Shown piece after piece: positions 8,736-12,614 of a stretch of 12,614 nt of DNA. The stretch is from Prolixibacteraceae bacterium (GTDB lineage Bacteria; Bacteroidota; Bacteroidia; Bacteroidales; Prolixibacteraceae). The notes beneath the pieces are model-generated. The model searched no databases. It was not told the origin of the DNA and worked only from the letters and a program-made list of their open reading frames with translations. The position numbers and the translations under genes were made by a program. The stretch's first letter is position 1; the number at the start of each line of letters is the position of its first letter. The stretch lies in assembly GCA_016930735.1 (NCBI GenBank), contig JAFGGF010000033.1, positions 1-12,614 on the forward strand, written 5' to 3'.

Positions 8736-9824
8736 TTACTCATCTTTAACTTTTTGAAATTCAAACTCTCCATGAAGTGCTTTTTTGAAAAATTCACCTC
8801 CTTCGGTTAGTTTATATGTATTTTCATCCCAGTTTTGAAGTAACCGTGGTCCCCATTGCGGATCAAATACCCAGCACATCCAGCTTATTCCTTTTGATTC
8901 GCAGTATTTAATAATACGGTTACCATAAAAGTCTTCATTATCCATTGATTCCCCGGGCCTCATTTGCAGCCCGAATTCAGTAACCATAACCGGGTAATTA
9001 TCGGCAGCAAAACCAAAATTTTCCTCCCATTTTGGTTCCCATGGCTGAGACCTTTTATTTGAATACGGATGAGAAACATACCCGATACCAGCAGCATTTA
9101 CCGGATCGATATGTAATGGTGTAAGGTCATAGGCCCAGTCGAATCCAGCCACTAATGGTATTGTTTCGGTGTCCCAGGCTCTCATCAGATTTATAATATT
9201 TTCGTTGATTTTTTTCCATTCAGGCCAGGTCATTGTACCTAACTGCCCCCTGTAAATTGTAGGCTCATTAAATATCTCGTAAAAAGCTACAGTATTATTT
9301 CCCCTGAAATGGCTTGCAATTGTTCGCCAGAATTCATAAGTCTCCTGTTTTGTAGTATTGTACATCGGGTCCTGAAACAACTCCATTCCTAGGTTACCAA
9401 TTGAATGCCAATCGATAATAACATACATACCAAGATCGGTGCACCATTCAACTGCCTGGTCAAGCAGTTCGAGGTATTTCGCAGGTGTTCGCTCACGCCA
9501 GGCTGCCGGATGTACCGGAATCCTGACAAGCATGGCTCCCATTGATTTAACCTGTTCAAAATGGTTTTTATTCCAGTGTCCCTGCCTTTCAACCTTATCG
9601 GGATCTGAAATGGAAAGCCCCCTGAATAAAACTGTTTCCCCTTCAGGATTTACAAACTTATTCCCTTCAACACTGATAAGCGGAAGCAATTTGGCTTTTT
9701 GGTTCACTTTAGGCCGTTGAAAGGGACCCCCCTGAAACCAGGGCCTTTCATCCTGTGCCTGGAGAATTTGTGAACATATAAGAACAATTAATAAAAAAAA
9801 CGAAAGTTTTAAATAATTTTTCAT
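8736..9824 (-). CDS. Secreted GH5 family glycoside hydrolase (endo-beta-glycanase type)
   Basis: A 362-residue, single-domain enzyme. The signal peptide (1-23, ending LQA before QDE) is followed by a short Pro/Gln-rich linker (about 25-45). The GH5 barrel covers about 50-352. It shows FRGLSISDP at the first strand, LVRIPVH (Arg101), IIDWHS (His140), the family signature YEIFNEPT with acid/base Glu187, SHPYS (His252), the nucleophile motif VMVTEFGLQ with Glu283, and the conserved aromatic WMCWVF (Trp315/Trp318). The length is typical of a GH5 catalytic domain without a carbohydrate-binding module. GH5 covers endoglucanase, mannanase and related activities; I cannot assign the subfamily by eye. 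It sits 24 bases after the GH30-like gene and 3 bases before the GH2 gene, so it is cotranscribed with both. With GH26 and GH2 it suggests attack on a beta-mannan or glucan-like backbone. Confidence 0.92.
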   Translation of the reverse strand: MKNYLKLSFFLLIVLICSQILQAQDERPWFQGGPFQRPKVNQKAKLLPLISVEGNKFVNPEGETVLFRGLSISDPDKVERQGHWNKNHFEQVKSMGAMLVRIPVHPAAWRERTPAKYLELLDQAVEWCTDLGMYVIIDWHSIGNLGMELFQDPMYNTTKQETYEFWRTIASHFRGNNTVAFYEIFNEPTIYRGQLGTMTWPEWKKINENIINLMRAWDTETIPLVAGFDWAYDLTPLHIDPVNAAGIGYVSHPYSNKRSQPWEPKWEENFGFAADNYPVMVTEFGLQMRPGESMDNEDFYGNRIIKYCESKGISWMCWVFDPQWGPRLLQNWDENTYKLTEGGEFFKKALHGEFEFQKVKDE

Positions 9825-9848
9825 GAGTTTAATATTTAAGTTGGATAA

Positions 9849-11858
9849 TCATTTACAAATTAAAGTTGTAAAACCTGCCTGTTCCAAAGTAAATTGAACT
9901 GTACCTTCATTAACTTCAACCTCCCCTTTCTTTTTCATCCCTTGTTCCGAATTGGTTACAAAAACCTCAAATACTGAAACATTATCAGGAATACCTTTTA
10001 TAATTGCAGGAGAAGAGGCACCGTTATTTACAAGGTGAATTGCATATTGCCCTTTTGCTATATTGCTAAAAGCTGCACAATTTACTTTCTTATTATCACA
10101 GGTTACGGGAAGTGAAAAAGAACCTACGGGTGTAGAAGCAAGTTGTCTCAAATTCCAAAACCGCTGGGTAGGCACAAGTGGCCCCTCTATACCAAATACA
10201 CCATTCCCTGTTAAAATTGAATAATCAGCAGTAAGCTGCCACTGTAAAATTGACAGAGGCTGGCATATCGAACAAATTCGTGTATAAAGATTTATTTCGT
10301 TAAGAGCAAACGACTGTTCAGAAAAAATTTCAGGATAATTCCAGGCAGCTGCATCAGTGCTTCCTTCACCAACGATTAATGGCAGGTTCATCTTTATTGA
10401 TGCATCAGCCCATTTTTTCAGGATTTCATCGGTACATCCCCTCCATGAATGAAACGAAATTGCACCAATGTATTTATGCGTTTCAGGGTCATTCATGGCA
10501 GGAAAAATAAAATCGAATGTTGTCGCATCTGAATTATCTCCAAGCAAAAGTTTCGTAGACAATCCCCTCGAAGCCAGGTGTTTTCCAAGTCCTTTTATAA
10601 ACTCAGCATGTTCTTCTCCGGTATGCCTGACATTAATACCAAGGTCTGACTCATTAAAAGAAAACATGGCTGCCTCAACCCCAAAATAATCCTTCATATA
10701 TTGAATGTAGTCACCGATTGATTGATATATTTTTTGCGTTTTTTCAGGATTTAGCTGATAACCAAATATTCCTTTTGACCGATTCAGGTAAGCATCGCGG
10801 GGATCACCCAGAATAGCCCAGTTCGGAGCCGACCAGTCGCTGATAATTACAGGCATATCCATAGCTGCCAATCTTTGTGCCATCTCCATCGCAGTTTTGA
10901 CACGGGGATTCAGGTTTCCTGATTCTGCGGCATCAACCGGATTAACTTCTTCTTCAGGGTGCCACAAATTCCATGGCATTTCCACTCGCCCCCAGGCCAC
11001 CCTCAGATTATCCAGGCAATAATCAATAACTGCCGGGTCGGTACGTGGATTCTGCAAACGGAAATTACCTCCAATTCCATCAAAACGCCGCCCTGGATTT
11101 TTTGAATCTATTTCCAATTCAACAGGATTGTGGTCGATTTCACCTCCGGCAGTTAGGGTGATTTCCCTGCCGGAACTATCCCCTTTTTTAAGTTTTGAAC
11201 CAAGAAGCTCTATATAAATCTGAAAGTTTTCCGTTTCCTTTCTTACAAAAATCTTTGTTTTTGAATGTATACTGATCTCAATGTTTCTTAATGGAGAGTC
11301 GACAGAGATCGCTTTGGCTGAAACCTTAAATGGATCTTTGTTTTCTTCAGGCTTTAAATTTATAAGCGGCAGGACTGCTTTCCCGGCCGGAGAAGCATTT
11401 AAAAACTTTAATGTCCCGTTTGAATAATATTTGGCAGGAAGGTCAATACAGAAATAAATGCCCTGTATTAATGTATCTACTGAAACTTCAGTTTTTAATT
11501 TTACAGAAATAGTATTTTTTGAAATATCTTCAACTGTTTGAATAAAAGAAATTTGTGGCTCTGTACGTGAACGAAAACCGGATTGCCCGCCAAAACCGGT
11601 TTTAATTGTCTGAATATTCCCTTCCCTGTCAAATAAAGGCTGTTGTTTTTCTTTACCGGTAACTGTTATTTCTGACCAACAAGGTGAAACCAACCTTAAA
11701 CTTGACTCAAATTCCATTAACTGCCCATCAACCCTGACACCGGTAATATTTCCCCAGGCCATAACTTCTGACTGTGCCTGTATCTGACTGACCGGCAATA
11801 AAATGAAGTTTATAAATAAAACTAAAATCAAATACTTTTTATCGAAAAGAAAGTCCAT
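9849..11858 (-). CDS. Secreted GH30-like clan GH-A glycoside hydrolase, divergent subfamily
   Basis: A 669-residue protein with a signal peptide ending QIQAQ (about residue 29). A beta-rich domain of unknown type spans about 30-245 (AWGNITGVRVDG at its start). The barrel opens with GRRFDGIGGNFRLQNP (about 257-270), resembling the F-x-G-x-GG start of GH30 enzymes. It continues with ISDWSAPNW (about 339-347), the putative acid/base Asn402-Glu403 in FSFNESDLG, FHSWRG (about 469-474) and the putative nucleophile Glu498 in LIVGEGSTD. A C-terminal beta-sandwich (about 575-669) completes a GH30-like arrangement. The usual Pro after the acid/base Glu (NEP) is replaced by Ser, and I cannot match it to a characterised subfamily; GH39 or an unclassified GH-A family are alternatives. 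The start is supported by AAGGGAG just upstream. It is second in the run, 80 bases after the small lipocalin-like gene and 24 before GH5. Confidence 0.8.
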   Translation of the reverse strand: MDFLFDKKYLILVLFINFILLPVSQIQAQSEVMAWGNITGVRVDGQLMEFESSLRLVSPCWSEITVTGKEKQQPLFDREGNIQTIKTGFGGQSGFRSRTEPQISFIQTVEDISKNTISVKLKTEVSVDTLIQGIYFCIDLPAKYYSNGTLKFLNASPAGKAVLPLINLKPEENKDPFKVSAKAISVDSPLRNIEISIHSKTKIFVRKETENFQIYIELLGSKLKKGDSSGREITLTAGGEIDHNPVELEIDSKNPGRRFDGIGGNFRLQNPRTDPAVIDYCLDNLRVAWGRVEMPWNLWHPEEEVNPVDAAESGNLNPRVKTAMEMAQRLAAMDMPVIISDWSAPNWAILGDPRDAYLNRSKGIFGYQLNPEKTQKIYQSIGDYIQYMKDYFGVEAAMFSFNESDLGINVRHTGEEHAEFIKGLGKHLASRGLSTKLLLGDNSDATTFDFIFPAMNDPETHKYIGAISFHSWRGCTDEILKKWADASIKMNLPLIVGEGSTDAAAWNYPEIFSEQSFALNEINLYTRICSICQPLSILQWQLTADYSILTGNGVFGIEGPLVPTQRFWNLRQLASTPVGSFSLPVTCDNKKVNCAAFSNIAKGQYAIHLVNNGASSPAIIKGIPDNVSVFEVFVTNSEQGMKKKGEVEVNEGTVQFTLEQAGFTTLICK

Positions 11859-11862
11859 ACTT

Positions 11863-11869
11863 CTCCCTT
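11863..11869 (-). promoter_or_regulatory. Ribosome binding site of the GH30-like gene
   Basis: The minus strand reads AAGGGAG, four bases before the ATG at 11858. It is the strongest Shine-Dalgarno-like sequence at any start in the window; the other genes have weak or no recognisable site. It supports the chosen start and independent initiation after the 80-base gap. Confidence 0.45.
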
Positions 11870-11938
11870 TTAACTTATCAGAATTTGGATTATTTCTTCA
11901 GATTTAATACCCGGAGGAAATACAATAAACGATTTAAT

Positions 11939-12406
11939 CTACTTTTTATCGTACACTCCGGTTTCCGACATTTCACCGAATGAGGAAGCAGATGACATCT
12001 CAACAGAAAGGTTACTTCCACTTAAAGAATATAGTTCAGTAATTACCATTTCTTCACCCATATCCCCCATTGTAAATTTCGTAGTAATCTTTAATGATTT
12101 TTTATCATCGGACCAGACTGCAGTTGATTTTTGATTTGAGTCCATAAAACCGGTATTGACACATTCTTTCCCATCCAGTGTATATTTACTGTTCATAGTA
12201 AACTCCTGCCCCTGAAATTCAGAATGTTTTTCAACTGTCATTTCATTTCCCGATTGTTTTATTACAACTTCTTTGGGTGACATCGTAAACTCACCTCCTA
12301 ATTTGCTTTTGGAAGTATTTAACTGCCAGGTACCCGAAAAATTAACCTGGCTGAATGATGTGAAAGAAATAATTACTGCTGCTAAAAAAATAATAGCTTT
12401 TTTCAT
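11939..12406 (-). CDS. Small secreted lipocalin-like beta-sandwich protein
   Basis: A 155-residue protein with a signal peptide (1-20, ending SFSQ). The mature part is a single beta-rich domain starting NFSGTWQLNTSKSKLG (22-37) and ending VYDKK. Further landmarks are VVIKQSGNEM (48-56), YTLDGKE (75-81), AVWSDDKKSLKI (96-107) and LYSLSG (125-130). No catalytic motif, lipobox or transmembrane helix is visible. Its landmarks recur in the same order in the C-terminal domain of the GH26 enzyme encoded at the other end of the run. Lipocalin-like domains of this kind are common in Bacteroidota exported proteins, mostly without known function. As first gene of the operon and homologue of an enzyme-attached domain, it may bind the glycan or its breakdown products, but this is inference. 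The gene ends 80 bases before the GH30-like gene and is probably on the same transcript. Confidence 0.82.
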   Translation of the reverse strand: MKKAIIFLAAVIISFTSFSQVNFSGTWQLNTSKSKLGGEFTMSPKEVVIKQSGNEMTVEKHSEFQGQEFTMNSKYTLDGKECVNTGFMDSNQKSTAVWSDDKKSLKITTKFTMGDMGEEMVITELYSLSGSNLSVEMSSASSFGEMSETGVYDKK

Positions 12407-12614
12407 TTTGGTTAAATTATTAGGTTTAATTGTCAGGATTTAAAGTTGCAAAAAAAAACAGGGATGAAAATCAGAAGGTAAATATATTAATATCACAAAA
12501 ATAACTTCTTTAACACAAAATCTGCTTTGCCATTACTTTGATAAAGTATTACTGGCTATAATGAATAATTTGTTTTTAATTTGAAATGTAGATACAAAAA
12601 ATTAATAACCAAAT
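12407..12614. other. Leader region upstream of the enzyme operon
   Basis: A 208-base non-coding, AT-rich stretch with stops in all frames and no gene on either strand. It includes the shared motif at 12496-12525, which is the best candidate for the operon's promoter or regulator site. A poly-A run (about 12450-12458) lies between the motif and the first gene. Sequence beyond the right edge is not visible, so SusC/SusD or other PUL genes could lie there. Confidence 0.6.
12496..12525 (-). promoter_or_regulatory. Candidate promoter/regulator motif of the enzyme operon, with -7-like box TATTTTTG
   Basis: The minus strand begins GCAGATTTTGTGTTA and ends TATTTTTG (12503-12496). The end is a full match to the Bacteroidota -7 consensus TAnnTTTG, about 90 bases upstream of the first start codon. 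The upstream TTTG (12519-12516) is only 12 bases before the TA, shorter than the normal gap to a -33 box. The whole arrangement recurs upstream of the kinase gene at 3307-3335 with the same 16-base TTTG-to-TTTG spacing. It is either an unusual promoter or a binding site common to both units. Confidence 0.4.

Noticed and set aside
12484..12493. ATATTAATAT palindrome in the operon leader
   Set aside because: Short and composed only of A and T, so expected by chance in this background.
1..12614. CRISPR arrays, tRNA or rRNA genes, insertion sequences, integrase or attachment sites
   Set aside because: No regularly spaced repeats, RNA-gene-like structures, transposase motifs or matching terminal repeats were seen; the non-coding DNA is confined to short gaps.

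Overview
The window looks like part of a polysaccharide utilization locus (PUL) from an AT-rich member of the Bacteroidota. The evidence is a very large periplasmic-propeller sensor kinase of the type used as a PUL regulator, a run of secreted glycoside hydrolases, a lipoprotein signal on one enzyme, and mostly weak Shine-Dalgarno sequences. All genes lie on the minus strand, so they are transcribed from right to left.

Layout in transcription order. A leader of about 200 bases (12407-12614) precedes a five-gene run: (1) a small secreted lipocalin-like beta-sandwich protein (11939-12406); (2) a divergent GH30-like clan GH-A hydrolase (9849-11858); (3) a GH5 enzyme (8736-9824); (4) a large GH2 lipoprotein with discoidin-like N-terminal modules (5043-8732); (5) a GH26 beta-mannanase-type enzyme (3499-5034). 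The last four genes are separated by only 24, 3 and 8 bases, so they almost certainly form one transcript. A hairpin followed by a short U-run at about 3434-3468 probably ends it. After a 357-base AT-rich gap, a sensor kinase gene begins at 3141 and runs off the left edge (1047 codons visible, no stop).

How they may work together. GH26 and GH5 would act as endo-enzymes on a beta-linked glycan. The GH2 enzyme (beta-mannosidase/exo-beta-glucosaminidase branch) would trim oligosaccharides, and the GH30-like enzyme would add a further cleavage. The periplasmic propeller of the kinase would sense a breakdown product and switch on the operon. A beta-mannan-type substrate is the simplest reading of GH26+GH5+GH2, but the sequence does not settle it. 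No SusC/SusD pair, sulfatase, lyase or transporter lies within the window.

Most notable points: the small first gene and the C-terminus of the last enzyme carry the same domain; a short motif is shared upstream of both the enzyme operon and the regulator gene; there is a 12-bp-arm palindrome upstream of the regulator; and the GH30-like enzyme is hard to place in a characterised subfamily. Substrate specificities are inferred from family resemblance, not demonstrated.
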